DNA of 64,000 nucleotides from Rheinheimera sp. (GTDB taxonomy: Bacteria > Pseudomonadota > Gammaproteobacteria > Enterobacterales > Alteromonadaceae). The stretch is taken from the NCBI GenBank assembly GCA_003482455.1, contig DMYW01000053.1, positions 2,492 to 66,491 of the forward strand, written 5' to 3'. Shown in pieces: positions 50,550 to 60,683 of the stretch. Numbering within the stretch: the stretch's first letter is position 1; each line of letters starts with the position of its first letter. Position numbers and translations under genes: made by a program. The notes under the pieces are model-generated. The model searched no databases and was not told the DNA's origin. It worked only from the letters and a program-made list of their open reading frames with translations.

Positions 50550-53500
50550 ATGTTGTTATCCAAGCCTTTTATTTTACGGCCGGTTGCCACCGCGCTGCTG
50601 ATGCTGGCGGTGTTGATCGCCGGTATGCTGGGCTATCGCCAGCTGCCGGTTGCGGCATTGCCGCAAGTGGATTATCCGATTATTCAAGTGTTTACCTTCT
50701 ATCCAGGTGCTAGCCCAGACGTGATGGCGCGCACAGTCACTGCACCACTGGAACGGCGTTTAGGGCAAATTCCGGGGCTGAAACAACTGTCGAGTTCCAG
50801 CAGCGGCGGCAGCTCGATGATCACCTTGCAGTTTGCACTGACCGTCGACATGGGCGTGGCCGAACAAGAAGTGCAATCAGCGATGAACACTGCGTCATCC
50901 TTATTGCCGAATGATTTACCAGCCCCGCCGATCTACCGCAAAGTAAACCCTGCCGATGCGCCGATTTTAACGCTGGCGATTAGCTCAGACACCATGCCGC
51001 TGCCGCAAGTGTATGACTTAGTGGATACGCGAATGGCGCAAAAAATCGCCCAGCTCGAAGGCGTTGGTATGGTGTCGATCGCGGGTGGTCAGCGGCCGGC
51101 TATTCGTGTCAAAGCCAACCCAACCGCGCTGGCGGGGTTGGGTTTGACCTTGGATTCCCTGCGCAGTGCTATCAGCAATGCCAATACCAATTTGCCCAAA
51201 GGCAGCTTCGATGGCCCTGTGCGTTCGACCATGCTCGACGCCAACGATCAAATTCGCACACCGGAGCAATTTCGTGACTTGATTGTCAGTTACCAAGGCA
51301 ATTCACCGGTGCGGTTGGGCGATGTCGCCAGCGTTGAACAAGGTGCCGAGGACCGTTTTTTGGCGGCGTGGGCCAACAATCAACCGGCGGTACTGCTCAA
51401 TATCCAGCGCCAACCCGGTTCTAACGTGATTGACGTCGCCGACGGCGTGCGCGAATTGCTGCCGCAACTGCAAGCCACCTTGCCGGCCGGGTTAACCGTG
51501 ACTGAGTTAACAGATCGCACCTTGAGTATTCGTGCTTCGGTGCATGATGTGCAAATGGAGTTGCTGTTCGCGATTGGCCTGGTGGTGGCGGTGACTTTTG
51601 CGTTTTTACGCACCATCCCGGCGACTATTATCCCGTCGCTGGCGGTGCCGCTGAGTTTAGTCGGCACTTTTGCTGTGATGTATCTGCTTGATTTTTCGAT
51701 TAATAACTTAACCTTGATGGCACTTGTGATCGCCACGGGTTTTGTCGTCGATGACGCGATTGTCATGCTGGAAAACATTGCGCGGCATCGCGAGATGGGT
51801 AAACCGGCGTTGCAAGCAGCGATTGAGGGCGCGCGTGAAATCGGCTTTACGCTGATTTCGTTAACCTTTTCGTTGATCGCCGTGTTGATCCCGCTGCTGT
51901 TTATGGCCGATGTGGTCGGGCGTTTATTTTATGAATTCGCCGTGACGCTGGCCGTGGCTATTGCCATTAGTTTGCTGGTGTCGTTGACACTGACGCCGAT
52001 GCTGTGCGCGCGTTTGCTGAAAACCTTACCGGCGCATGACGAGCAGCATGGCCTAATGGCGCAGATTGTCGCGCGTTACGGCAACGGCTTGCAGTGGATT
52101 TTGGCGCATCAACGGGTGGGGCTTGGCTTGATGGCCGCGTCTGTGCTGGCCACTGTCGCTTTGTATTTCGCGGTGCCGAAAGGCTTTTTCCCTGTGCAAG
52201 ACAGCGGCGTCATTCAAATTATCACCGAAGCACCGCAAGATATTTCGTTTGCGCAAATGGCCACGCGTCAACAGCAATTGGCGCAAGCACTCAGCGACGA
52301 CCCTGCGGTGCAAAGTAGCAGTTCGTTTATCGGTGTCGATGGCAGCAATGTCAGCCTCAATAGCGGCCGGATCTTGTTGAATTTACAGCCACATGCTGCA
52401 CGTGATGAGCATGCATTGACCATCATCAATCGCTTACAAGCCAAAGCGCAACACGTCAGCGGCATCACTGCCTGGTTCCAAAGTGTGCAGGAGTTGTCGA
52501 TTGAAGACAAAATCAGTCGCACGCAATATCAGTTCACCTTGACGCACCCGGAACAAGACGAATTAAGCGCTGTGTTACCTGATCTGCTGGCGGCACTGCG
52601 CGCACGGCCAGAACTCGCTGATGTAGCGCATGACTTACAGACACAAGCGCTGCAAGCCTATGTCGATATTGACCGCCAAGCGGCTTCTCGTTTGGGGATT
52701 AGCGTGGCGCAAATCGGCACCGCGCTGCAAAACGCCTACAGTCAGCGGCAAATCACCACTTTGTTTACCCAAGCCAACCAATATCGAGTGATTTTGGAGA
52801 TAGACCCTGCGCAGGCGCAAGGCTTAGCGGCCTTGGATAGTTTGTACTTGGCGGCGGCAGGTGGCCGCTCAGTGCCATTGTCGAGTGTGGCCGTGGTGTC
52901 GCAGCGTCCGGCCAAGCTGTTGATCAATCATCAAGGGCAGTTCCCGTCGGTGACGCTGTCGTTTAACCTGGCCGATGGTTATTCCTTGGGTGATGCGATT
53001 GCCGCCATTGACGAGGTCAAAGCACAGCTGCAGATGCCGGCATCGTTTGAACTCAGTTACCAAGGCGCGGCCGAAGCGTTTCGCGCTTCTTTAAGCAACA
53101 CCTTATGGCTGATTTTGGCGGCCGTCGTCACCATGTACATCGTACTTGGCGTGTTGTATGAAAGTTTGATCCACCCGGTGACCATTTTGTCGACGCTGCC
53201 GTCGGCGACCGTGGGTGCTTTGTTGGCGCTGCTGCTGGCGGGACAGCCACTGGATCTGATTGCCGTGATCGGCATCGTACTGCTGATTGGCTTGGTGAAG
53301 AAAAACGGCATCATGATGGTCGACTTTGCGCTAGAAGCGCAGCGCCAGCAGGGCCTGTCACCACGTGAAGCCATCTATCAAGCAGCGTTGATGCGCTTCC
53401 GGCCGATTTTAATGACTACGCTCGCCGCACTGTTTGGCGCCGTGCCCTTGTTGCTGGCCAGTGGCAGTGGCGCCGAATTACGGCAACCGCTGGGTTTGGT

Positions 53501-53636
53501 GATGATTGGCGGCTTGTTGGTTAGCCAAGTGCTGACGCTGTTCACTACGCCTGTGGTGTATTTATGGTTTGACCGGCATTTTGCCAGTACAAAGCAGATC
53601 GAACCGGCAACGCCAAGCACGGAGCCACAGTCATGA
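50550..53636 (+). CDS. RND multidrug efflux pump (MdtB-like)
   Basis: This 1028-residue protein has the RND layout: helix 1 with FILRPVATALLMLAVLIAGM, LPVAALPQVDYPIIQV, and TM4 with LALVIATGFVVDDAIVMLENIARH where DD is the proton relay. A large porter domain stands between helices 1-2 and 7-8. The stop overlaps the next pump gene by four bases (ATGA). MdtB and MdtC form a heterotrimer in E. coli; I infer the same here. Likely substrates are hydrophobic drugs, bile-salt-like compounds or metal. Confidence 0.92.
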   Translation: MLLSKPFILRPVATALLMLAVLIAGMLGYRQLPVAALPQVDYPIIQVFTFYPGASPDVMARTVTAPLERRLGQIPGLKQLSSSSSGGSSMITLQFALTVDMGVAEQEVQSAMNTASSLLPNDLPAPPIYRKVNPADAPILTLAISSDTMPLPQVYDLVDTRMAQKIAQLEGVGMVSIAGGQRPAIRVKANPTALAGLGLTLDSLRSAISNANTNLPKGSFDGPVRSTMLDANDQIRTPEQFRDLIVSYQGNSPVRLGDVASVEQGAEDRFLAAWANNQPAVLLNIQRQPGSNVIDVADGVRELLPQLQATLPAGLTVTELTDRTLSIRASVHDVQMELLFAIGLVVAVTFAFLRTIPATIIPSLAVPLSLVGTFAVMYLLDFSINNLTLMALVIATGFVVDDAIVMLENIARHREMGKPALQAAIEGAREIGFTLISLTFSLIAVLIPLLFMADVVGRLFYEFAVTLAVAIAISLLVSLTLTPMLCARLLKTLPAHDEQHGLMAQIVARYGNGLQWILAHQRVGLGLMAASVLATVALYFAVPKGFFPVQDSGVIQIITEAPQDISFAQMATRQQQLAQALSDDPAVQSSSSFIGVDGSNVSLNSGRILLNLQPHAARDEHALTIINRLQAKAQHVSGITAWFQSVQELSIEDKISRTQYQFTLTHPEQDELSAVLPDLLAALRARPELADVAHDLQTQALQAYVDIDRQAASRLGISVAQIGTALQNAYSQRQITTLFTQANQYRVILEIDPAQAQGLAALDSLYLAAAGGRSVPLSSVAVVSQRPAKLLINHQGQFPSVTLSFNLADGYSLGDAIAAIDEVKAQLQMPASFELSYQGAAEAFRASLSNTLWLILAAVVTMYIVLGVLYESLIHPVTILSTLPSATVGALLALLLAGQPLDLIAVIGIVLLIGLVKKNGIMMVDFALEAQRQQGLSPREAIYQAALMRFRPILMTTLAALFGAVPLLLASGSGAELRQPLGLVMIGGLLVSQVLTLFTTPVVYLWFDRHFASTKQIEPATPSTEPQS

Positions 53637-56600
53637 ACTGGTCGGTGGCCTTGATCCAGCGACCGATCGCCAGCAGCTTGTTGGCGCTGTCGATTGTGTT
53701 GCTTGGAATACTCAGTTGGCGCATGTTGCCGGTCTCGCCGCTGCCGGCGGTCGATTTCCCGATGATTGTGGTGACAGCACAATTACCCGGCGCGAGTCCA
53801 GCGTCGATGGCCGCGACGGTCGCCACGCCACTCGAGCGCGCTTTAGGTTCGATTTCCGGCATTCGGCGCATCAGCTCGGCGTCGAACCAAGGTTCGACCA
53901 ATATTCGGCTGGAGTTTGAACTCGAGCGCGATGTCGACGACGCCGCCCGCGAAGTGCAAGCGGCGATCAATCAAGTGCGCGCCCAGTTGCCAGCAGGCAT
54001 GCCCGGCAACCCGACCTACCGCAAAATGAACCCGTCACAGATGCCGGTGATGGCGTTGGCCTTGTCATCTGATACGGTGGCCATGTCGGAGTTGTACGAC
54101 ACGGCATCGACGATCATTGCCCAAAAAATTGCGCAAATTCAGGGCGTTGGCGAAGTGGAGATCTCCGGTTCGTCACTGCCCGCCGTGCGGGTGCAACTCA
54201 ATCCCGGCATGCTCAGCCATTTTGGGGTGGCGCTGGATGAAGTGCGCCAGGCCATCAATAGCGTCAACTCCAATGTGCCGCTTGGCGTGGTCGAACAAGG
54301 TGAAACGCGCTGGCAACTGGCGCTGAGTCAAACGCTGCGCAGCGCCGCGGATTATCAGCAGTTGGTGGTGAAAGTTGTCAACGGCACGCCGATTTATTTA
54401 GGGGATGTGGCGAAGGTGACGGACTCGGTGGAAAACCGCTACAGCTCGGGGTTTCATAACGACAAACCGGCGGTCGTGCTGCAAATTAGCCGGCGTAGCG
54501 GCGCCAACATTGTCGAAACTATCGACCGCATCTATGCGCAAATGCCGCAACTGCAAGCCTTGGTGCCACAAGGCGCAACGCTGGCGGTGACCATGGATCG
54601 CTCACCGGTGATCCGCGCTACCTTGCATGAAGCCGAGATCAGCCTCGCTGTGGCGATTGTGCTGGTGGCTGGCGTGGTGCTGTTGTTCTTGCGCAGTTGG
54701 CGCAGTGCCATGATCCCAGCGTTGACATTGCCCGTGTCGCTGATTGGTGCTTTTAGCGTGATGTGGCTGTTTGGTTTTTCACTGAATAACCTGTCCTTGA
54801 TGGCGCTGATTGTCGCTAGTGGTTTAGTGGTCGATGATGCGATTGTGGTGCTGGAAAATACCCGTCGGCACTTAGAGCAAGGCAAGTCGCCATTTGCTGC
54901 GGCGCTGGCAGGTGCGCGTGAAGTCGGTAGCACCTTGGTGGCGATGAACTTGGCCTTGGTGGTGATGTTTTTGTCGATCTTGTTTATGGGCGGCATGGTC
55001 GAACGTTTATTCCGCGAGTTTTCTATTAGTTTGGTCGGCGCCATGTTGATCTCGCTGTTGGTATCGGTGACTTTAACGCCGGGTTTGTGTGCACGCTTGT
55101 TGCGCCGGCCACAGCTGAGTGTCCACAGTGCGCAAGAAGTGGGTGCGCAACAGGTGGGTGTCCAGAGTTCGCAAGCGCAGGCGGCCGCTATTTGCTCGAC
55201 CAAAGTGCCTGCCACCGAGGTGGCGCAAAGTTCGCAGCAGAAGACTGCGCCAGCGGCTGGTTTTGCCCGCTGGCAACAGGCCTATCGCCGCGCGCTGCAG
55301 CTTGGTTTGCAGCATAAAGCTTGGTTACTGGCCTTGATGTTTGGTTTTGCCGGCGGTTCGGTGTGGCTGTTTCAGCAGCTGCCTGGCGGCATGTTGCCGG
55401 ACCAAGACACAGGTCAGCTGAACGGTTTTGTCCGCGGTGATGATGGCTTCTCGTATCAAATGATGCAGCCGAAAATCGACGCCTATCGGCAGTTTTTGTT
55501 AAAAGATCCGGCGATCGCCGATGTCACAGGCGCGTCCGGGGGCACTATGGGCACCAGCAATTCGATGCTGCGGGTGCGGCTAAAACCACTGAGCGAACGG
55601 CATGAATCGGCGCAAGAAGTGGTCAATCGCATTCGCATGACTGCGCCGAAAATCGCCGGCGGCATGATGTTCTTAAGTGTCGATCAAGACATTCGTTTAT
55701 CGTCGCCATTTGCCAGCAGCGACTACGAAGTATTGCTGCGCTCTGGTGAGTTGGATTTGCTGCGCACTTGGAGCAAAAAAGTCGCTGAACGCATGAAAGA
55801 AATGCCGGAGCTGACGGACGTCAACACCCCAGGTGGTGAAGATACCCAACAAATCGTGCTGAAGATCGACCGCGAAGCGGCACAGCGTTTGGGTATCGAT
55901 ATGCGCACCATTGCGACCATGTTGTCCAACTCGTTTTCGCAGCGCCAAGTCGCCACCTTGTACGATGAAATGAACCAATATCGTATCGTGATGGAAGTCA
56001 CCCCGGGTTACACGGCGCAGCCAGAAGTGCTCAAGCAACTGATGCTGATTAACAAAGCTGGGCAGCAAGTGCCGTTGTCGGCGATCGCCAGTTATGACTA
56101 TGGTTTGGCCAATGACCGCATTCGCCGTGATGCGATGTTTGCCTCGGTCGGCATTGGTTATGCGCTGGCGCCAAACGTCAGCGCGGAGCAAGCGGCGCAG
56201 GCGATTGACCGCATGTTGGCCGAAGTGATGCTACCGACCGCGGTGATCGCCACCAATGGCGAAGATCAGCGCAACGCGGTGTTTTCGCAAGGTGACCAAC
56301 TCTGGTTGTTTGTTGGGGTCATAGTCGCAGTGTATTTGCTGCTAGGCATCTTGTACGAAAGCCTGTTGCAGCCACTGACTATTTTATCGACCTTACCCAG
56401 TGCCGCTTTTGGTGCTTTGTTGACCTTGTATTTCACCGCGACGCCGCTGAATTTGATTGCCCAACTCGGCTTGTTTTTGTTGGTGGGGATCTCAATGAAA
56501 AATGCCATTTTGTTGGTGGACTTTGCGCTAACGGCTGAACGCAGCGGTTTGTCGGCATTCGATGCGGTGCTGCAAGCGGCTGAACAACGGCTGCGGCCGA

Positions 56601-56809
56601 TCCTGATGACCAATCTGGCGGCCATGCTCGGCGCGGTACCGCTGCTGATTGGCATGGGTGAAGGCTCAGAACTGCGCCAACCCCTCGGGATCACTATCGT
56701 CGGCGGCCTGCTGGTTTCGCAGTTGTTGACGCTATTTTCAACACCTGCCGTGTATCTGGTATTGAGTCGGTTTCGCCGCAATACGCCGCAATTGGTGCCA
56801 CAGATGTAA
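53633..56809 (+). CDS. RND multidrug efflux pump (MdtC-like)
   Basis: This 1058-residue pump starts with SVALIQRPIASSLLALSIVL and has LPAVDFPMIVV, the TM4 motif LIVASGLVVDDAIVVLENTRRHLE and the second half with LGIDMRTIATMLSN. It is about 30 residues longer than the preceding pump because of a low-complexity linker after helix 6 (about residues 505-545, QVGVQSSQAQAAAICS and neighbours). This is the last gene of the operon; a terminator follows. Its start overlaps the preceding stop by four bases. Confidence 0.92.
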   Translation: MNWSVALIQRPIASSLLALSIVLLGILSWRMLPVSPLPAVDFPMIVVTAQLPGASPASMAATVATPLERALGSISGIRRISSASNQGSTNIRLEFELERDVDDAAREVQAAINQVRAQLPAGMPGNPTYRKMNPSQMPVMALALSSDTVAMSELYDTASTIIAQKIAQIQGVGEVEISGSSLPAVRVQLNPGMLSHFGVALDEVRQAINSVNSNVPLGVVEQGETRWQLALSQTLRSAADYQQLVVKVVNGTPIYLGDVAKVTDSVENRYSSGFHNDKPAVVLQISRRSGANIVETIDRIYAQMPQLQALVPQGATLAVTMDRSPVIRATLHEAEISLAVAIVLVAGVVLLFLRSWRSAMIPALTLPVSLIGAFSVMWLFGFSLNNLSLMALIVASGLVVDDAIVVLENTRRHLEQGKSPFAAALAGAREVGSTLVAMNLALVVMFLSILFMGGMVERLFREFSISLVGAMLISLLVSVTLTPGLCARLLRRPQLSVHSAQEVGAQQVGVQSSQAQAAAICSTKVPATEVAQSSQQKTAPAAGFARWQQAYRRALQLGLQHKAWLLALMFGFAGGSVWLFQQLPGGMLPDQDTGQLNGFVRGDDGFSYQMMQPKIDAYRQFLLKDPAIADVTGASGGTMGTSNSMLRVRLKPLSERHESAQEVVNRIRMTAPKIAGGMMFLSVDQDIRLSSPFASSDYEVLLRSGELDLLRTWSKKVAERMKEMPELTDVNTPGGEDTQQIVLKIDREAAQRLGIDMRTIATMLSNSFSQRQVATLYDEMNQYRIVMEVTPGYTAQPEVLKQLMLINKAGQQVPLSAIASYDYGLANDRIRRDAMFASVGIGYALAPNVSAEQAAQAIDRMLAEVMLPTAVIATNGEDQRNAVFSQGDQLWLFVGVIVAVYLLLGILYESLLQPLTILSTLPSAAFGALLTLYFTATPLNLIAQLGLFLLVGISMKNAILLVDFALTAERSGLSAFDAVLQAAEQRLRPILMTNLAAMLGAVPLLIGMGEGSELRQPLGITIVGGLLVSQLLTLFSTPAVYLVLSRFRRNTPQLVPQM

Positions 56810-56841
56810 CAACTAAGTTGCTGTTTGGCGTTTTTTTGGCA

Positions 56842-56869
56842 AAGATGGAGCTGATAAGGCTCCATTTTT
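56842..56869 (+). terminator. Terminator of the Mdt-like operon
   Basis: ATGGAGC and GCTCCAT with a 7-base loop and a T5 run form an intrinsic terminator after the last pump gene and before the first tandem lipoprotein gene. Confidence 0.85.
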
Positions 56870-56887
56870 GTTTTGACAGGAAAAATC

Positions 56888-58657
56888 ATGAAAAGACTAC
56901 TCGGGCTGTTGGCGTGCGTGCTGTGGTTAAGCGGCTGTGCGTCAGGGATCAAAAACGCGAATTTGAGCAAAACCAGTAAACTAGGTCCGCAGGATGGGAT
57001 GGTGGCGATCCAAGTGATCAACAACGCCGAACGGTTATCAGGCTACCACGAGAATTGGACTTCGGTTTATGCCGTCCGTATCGACAACATGAAAGCCTTA
57101 AAAGCAGCAGCGATTGCCAAAGCCAAAGAAAAAGCGAAAGGCCAAGCCATCAACGAAGACAAAGTGGACTGGGATCCTGACATGTATTCCATGGACCCGA
57201 TTAGCGCAGGCGCGATCGGCAGTCAGCTGTTTGTCGGCACTATGCCGGCGGGGGAATACATCATTTCATCGTTGTACGCCTATTACACCGACGGCAATAT
57301 GTCGAGCTGGGTGTCGATGAAAGTTGGCTACGAAGGCGGAACTTTTGTGGTGAAACCACAAGAATTTGCTAACTTGGGGAGTGTGGTGTTTCAACCGCTA
57401 AAGAGCATCCGTCAGCTCAATTTCTGGTCGCAAAACAACGGTCAACGCGCCTACGTCACGCGTTTACCACAAAACGCTGACTTATTGCCTTTTGTCAAAA
57501 CTATGTACCCGCAAGCCGCAGCGCAACTCAGTGCAACCAGCACTTCGGGTTGGAAAACCGATGAGTTGGACGGATTCCGTGGCGACTTAGCCCAACTAAG
57601 TCGTGACAATGTATTGTTAACCGATGCTGCTGTACAGCATGGTCAGGCAACTTTGTTTGGTAAACTTGGGCAGTTACGCCAATTACACCAAGGGCGCTGG
57701 CAATCGGTAGATTTGCCAACCAATAGTCAAATTGGCGCTACTTTGCACGCGAGTGACTTTACGTTGGTCGGCGCCGAACAAGGCGAAGTGTTTTTACAAA
57801 CCAATACCAACAATAAATGGCAAGTATTGCGCCCTGTGTCGGCAGATGAAGCAGTGATCAGTCTGGTGCAATCGGGCTCAGATTTTTTTGCGCTGACTCG
57901 GGCCAGTAAAGCGGTCAAAGTGTACCGTTTTGCCAAGCCAACTGACAGCTGGCAAGCAGTTGGCAATTTCCCGACCAAAGAAAGCGGTGCCTTCATTCGT
58001 TATGGCAACGCGTACATGATTGCAATCCTTGGCGGTGTTCGCGTATTTAACGATGTGTTTTTGAACGATTTTGCCAGTGGCACTAGTCAATGGACCACAG
58101 GTAAAACCGATGGTTTAATCCGTTTAGTGGATTTGGGTTCAGGTGTATTACTGGGGCTGGAAAGCAGCAGCTGGGACGGCATTGGCGACACAGTCTATAG
58201 CGCTGACTACGGTAAAACCTGGGTGACATTGGATCGCAGCAGCAGCTTTTGGGTACAAAGTAAATTCGAATTCAGTTTACCGGCGCGTAGCGGCGACAAA
58301 CTGGTGTTGATTGATTCAGTCGCTGAAACCACCACTGTCGATGGCAAGCCACAAAAGACCTCATCTTTACGCATTACTAGCAAACCGATCGCCGACATCG
58401 CCCGCAAAGGTGCATGGCAAGCACACGGCAAGGCCATTGCAGGCTGTGAAATCCTGCTGCCGCAAATCTCTGATGCCAAACGTATTTATGCCTTGTGCGA
58501 ATACGGCAAAGTGGTCAGTACCGCTGACATGGGCCACAACTGGCAAACGGAAATCAACGTCAACATCGAAGGGATGCAGAATAAGCAAGAGCAGTTTCTA
58601 CTGAAATTGTTAGAGGACTTGAAAGCGCAAGAGTCGTCGGCTGCAGCTACTGACTAG
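56888..58657 (+). CDS. Lipoprotein with Asp-box beta-propeller-like motifs, first tandem copy
   Basis: From the ATG at 56888, with CAGGA upstream, the protein has 589 residues and a lipoprotein signal (MKRLLGLLACVLWLSGC, lipid-modified Cys17). An N-terminal domain of about 150 residues has GPQDGMVAIQVINNAE and GTMPAGEYIISSLYAYYT. The C-terminal part holds the Asp-box sequences YSADYGKTWVTLD and STADMGHNWQTE (S-x-D-x-G-x-x-W), which fold beta-propellers in sialidases and related proteins. I see no sialidase active-site arginines. It is paralogous to the next gene; its function is unknown. Confidence 0.78.
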   Translation: MKRLLGLLACVLWLSGCASGIKNANLSKTSKLGPQDGMVAIQVINNAERLSGYHENWTSVYAVRIDNMKALKAAAIAKAKEKAKGQAINEDKVDWDPDMYSMDPISAGAIGSQLFVGTMPAGEYIISSLYAYYTDGNMSSWVSMKVGYEGGTFVVKPQEFANLGSVVFQPLKSIRQLNFWSQNNGQRAYVTRLPQNADLLPFVKTMYPQAAAQLSATSTSGWKTDELDGFRGDLAQLSRDNVLLTDAAVQHGQATLFGKLGQLRQLHQGRWQSVDLPTNSQIGATLHASDFTLVGAEQGEVFLQTNTNNKWQVLRPVSADEAVISLVQSGSDFFALTRASKAVKVYRFAKPTDSWQAVGNFPTKESGAFIRYGNAYMIAILGGVRVFNDVFLNDFASGTSQWTTGKTDGLIRLVDLGSGVLLGLESSSWDGIGDTVYSADYGKTWVTLDRSSSFWVQSKFEFSLPARSGDKLVLIDSVAETTTVDGKPQKTSSLRITSKPIADIARKGAWQAHGKAIAGCEILLPQISDAKRIYALCEYGKVVSTADMGHNWQTEINVNIEGMQNKQEQFLLKLLEDLKAQESSAAATD

Positions 58658-58685
58658 TTATCTCCTTCATTCACTGATCAGCAAG

Positions 58686-58718
58686 ACAGCACCTGCGGGT
58701 GCTGTTTTGTTTTATTTT
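58686..58718 (+). terminator. Terminator between the tandem lipoprotein genes
   Basis: ACAGCACC and GGTGCTGT close a 4-base loop (TGCG), followed by a T-rich tract (TTTTGTTTTATTTTT). It separates the two paralogues, so the second needs its own promoter. Confidence 0.9.
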
Positions 58719-58776
58719 TGTATATTACTGTTACTAAAAAGTGCACAATGCGCGACCAACATAAAAGGTAATCGCA

Positions 58777-60498
58777 ATGTTAAAGCACGTGTTATTGATA
58801 GTGACGATGGGGTTGTTCATTGGTTGTGCCTCAACCAAAACGACCCGAGTCGGCCAATTTGCTAATCTCGAACCACAAGAGGGATTAGTTGCCTTAGAAG
58901 TTATAAACAATACAGGGTCGTTAACCCGCGATATTCGGCAATGGGATGAAGTGGTGGTGATTCGTGTTGATAACATTGAACAGATCCGCACTGAAGCCAT
59001 TGCTTTTGCAAAAAAAATGCATGCTAAGAAAAAGTCAGTGCTGGAATTTGATGAAAACACAGTGATGTGGGATCCGGAAGTTTATCAGCTGCAACCCTTG
59101 CCTACAGGCACGCTATCCACCCAAGTGTTTTTTGGCAAAATGCCTGCTGGTCGTTACATCATTCGACGATTCAGCGGCTCATTTTCTAACTCCAATTACC
59201 AAGCATGGTTTACCAAACCAGTGGAAGAAATGGGCGGCTTTTTTAGTGTAAAACCAAAAACCTTAAGCGATCTGGGAGCTATGGTTTACCAGCCTATGGG
59301 CAGTGCTCATGAGGAAGGTACGTCGTATTCATATGTTGCTCGTTTGCCGCGAGTGCACCAACTCAGTGATTTTGTGCAAGATGCTTATCCCAAACTTGCA
59401 GCACAATTAACAGGGACGTCGTTCAGTGGCTGGGACACGCATTTCCTTGACCATTTCCGTCAAGATCTGGGTGAGATGAGTCGCCAAAATCCATACATGA
59501 CAAAAACACTTAGCTCTGACAGTCAAGGCTCTGGGGCGCTGGTGGGTAAATTGGGGCAAATTAAGCGGGTGCAGCAAGGAAAGTGGTATTCGGATGCAGT
59601 ACCGAGTAATGCTGAGGTCACCAGTATGTTGCAGCTCGACACTCTGCAGCTAGTTGGCACAGAACAAGGCGGGGTTTACCTGAAGACCAATGCAGCGGCC
59701 AGCTGGCAATCACTCAGTCCAATCGCAATGACCGAGAGTGTGATTGGCTTAGTGCACAATGGGCAAAGCTTTTTTGCATTAACCAAAGAAGACAAAGCAT
59801 TCAAGATTTACCGTTTTGCACAACCCACAGCGTCGTGGGAACTGCTTAAACGCATGGAGATCCCGAGATCAGCGCCATTGCCTATCATGTTAGTCACGCC
59901 AGCGGGTTTAAATGTGTATGCGCATTATGCCGTGCACCGCTACGACCTTTCGTCCAATCAATGGCGCAGCGAACGGATGAACACATTAAGCAAAATTATT
60001 GCGGTGGGCGAAGGCAAGTGGCTGGCCATCGAAATTGATGCGGGTCATACCTTCTACACTCCTGATTATGGGGTAACTTGGATTAACACTCACAGACCAC
60101 AAGCCTTGTTGTTGGGCTCAATGGCCCATGAATACAAATTGCCAACGATACAAGGTGATCGACTGATCTCGATTGAAGGCTTTGCTGACCCAGCTGATTC
60201 GAGTTTGGTACCGAAAATCCTGATCCGTGTAGCCAGTCGACCTATGTCGTTGGTCATGACCGGTGAAAACACGCCATGGCAACAACATGGTCTAGTCAAA
60301 GAAGGCTGTGCCGAATTGCTTGCAGCAATATCGACCCAAGAAAAGCTGTATGCGCGTTGTGAAAATGGCAGTATCGTCAGCTCCAGCACTATGGGGCGAG
60401 TGTGGGAAAATGAAATACGTGTCGATTTAACCAAACTGCTCCAACAATACGAGCAGTTTGTCGATGACCTTAAAGCCGACAACGCCTCAAAACCTTAA
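58777..60498 (+). CDS. Lipoprotein with Asp-box beta-propeller-like motifs, second tandem copy
   Basis: This 573-residue lipoprotein starts MLKHVLLIVTMGLFIGC and has the same plan as the gene before it: N-terminal LEPQEGLVALEVINNTGSLT, GKMPAGRYIIRRFSGSFS, then the C-terminal YTPDYGVTWINTH and STMGRVWENEI. The second Asp-box has lost its Asp. The two share alignable blocks across their whole length but differ strongly in between, so the duplication is old. A ribosome binding site AAAGGTAA lies before the ATG. Function unknown; outer-membrane location is likely. Confidence 0.78.
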   Translation: MLKHVLLIVTMGLFIGCASTKTTRVGQFANLEPQEGLVALEVINNTGSLTRDIRQWDEVVVIRVDNIEQIRTEAIAFAKKMHAKKKSVLEFDENTVMWDPEVYQLQPLPTGTLSTQVFFGKMPAGRYIIRRFSGSFSNSNYQAWFTKPVEEMGGFFSVKPKTLSDLGAMVYQPMGSAHEEGTSYSYVARLPRVHQLSDFVQDAYPKLAAQLTGTSFSGWDTHFLDHFRQDLGEMSRQNPYMTKTLSSDSQGSGALVGKLGQIKRVQQGKWYSDAVPSNAEVTSMLQLDTLQLVGTEQGGVYLKTNAAASWQSLSPIAMTESVIGLVHNGQSFFALTKEDKAFKIYRFAQPTASWELLKRMEIPRSAPLPIMLVTPAGLNVYAHYAVHRYDLSSNQWRSERMNTLSKIIAVGEGKWLAIEIDAGHTFYTPDYGVTWINTHRPQALLLGSMAHEYKLPTIQGDRLISIEGFADPADSSLVPKILIRVASRPMSLVMTGENTPWQQHGLVKEGCAELLAAISTQEKLYARCENGSIVSSSTMGRVWENEIRVDLTKLLQQYEQFVDDLKADNASKP

Positions 60499-60559
60499 CC
60501 TAGCTTTAGCTCAACATGGCAAGTCGAGATAAATTTCAGACTTGCCGATAACTCCCGAT

Positions 60560-60587
60560 ACAAAAGGCACCGCAAGGTGCCTTTTGT
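60560..60587 (+). terminator. Terminator after the second lipoprotein gene
   Basis: ACAAAAGGCACC and GGTGCCTTTTGT form a 12-bp stem around GCAA. The T-run is part of the stem end. It lies 62 bases after the stop. Confidence 0.85.
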
Positions 60588-60683
60588 AATTGGGCGTCGC
60601 CAATCGTATGCATTACGGAAACACTTGTTGTTTGGGTGAAGCCTCGGCATGCTGGACTCACTAATCCGTATAAGGTGAGATTT

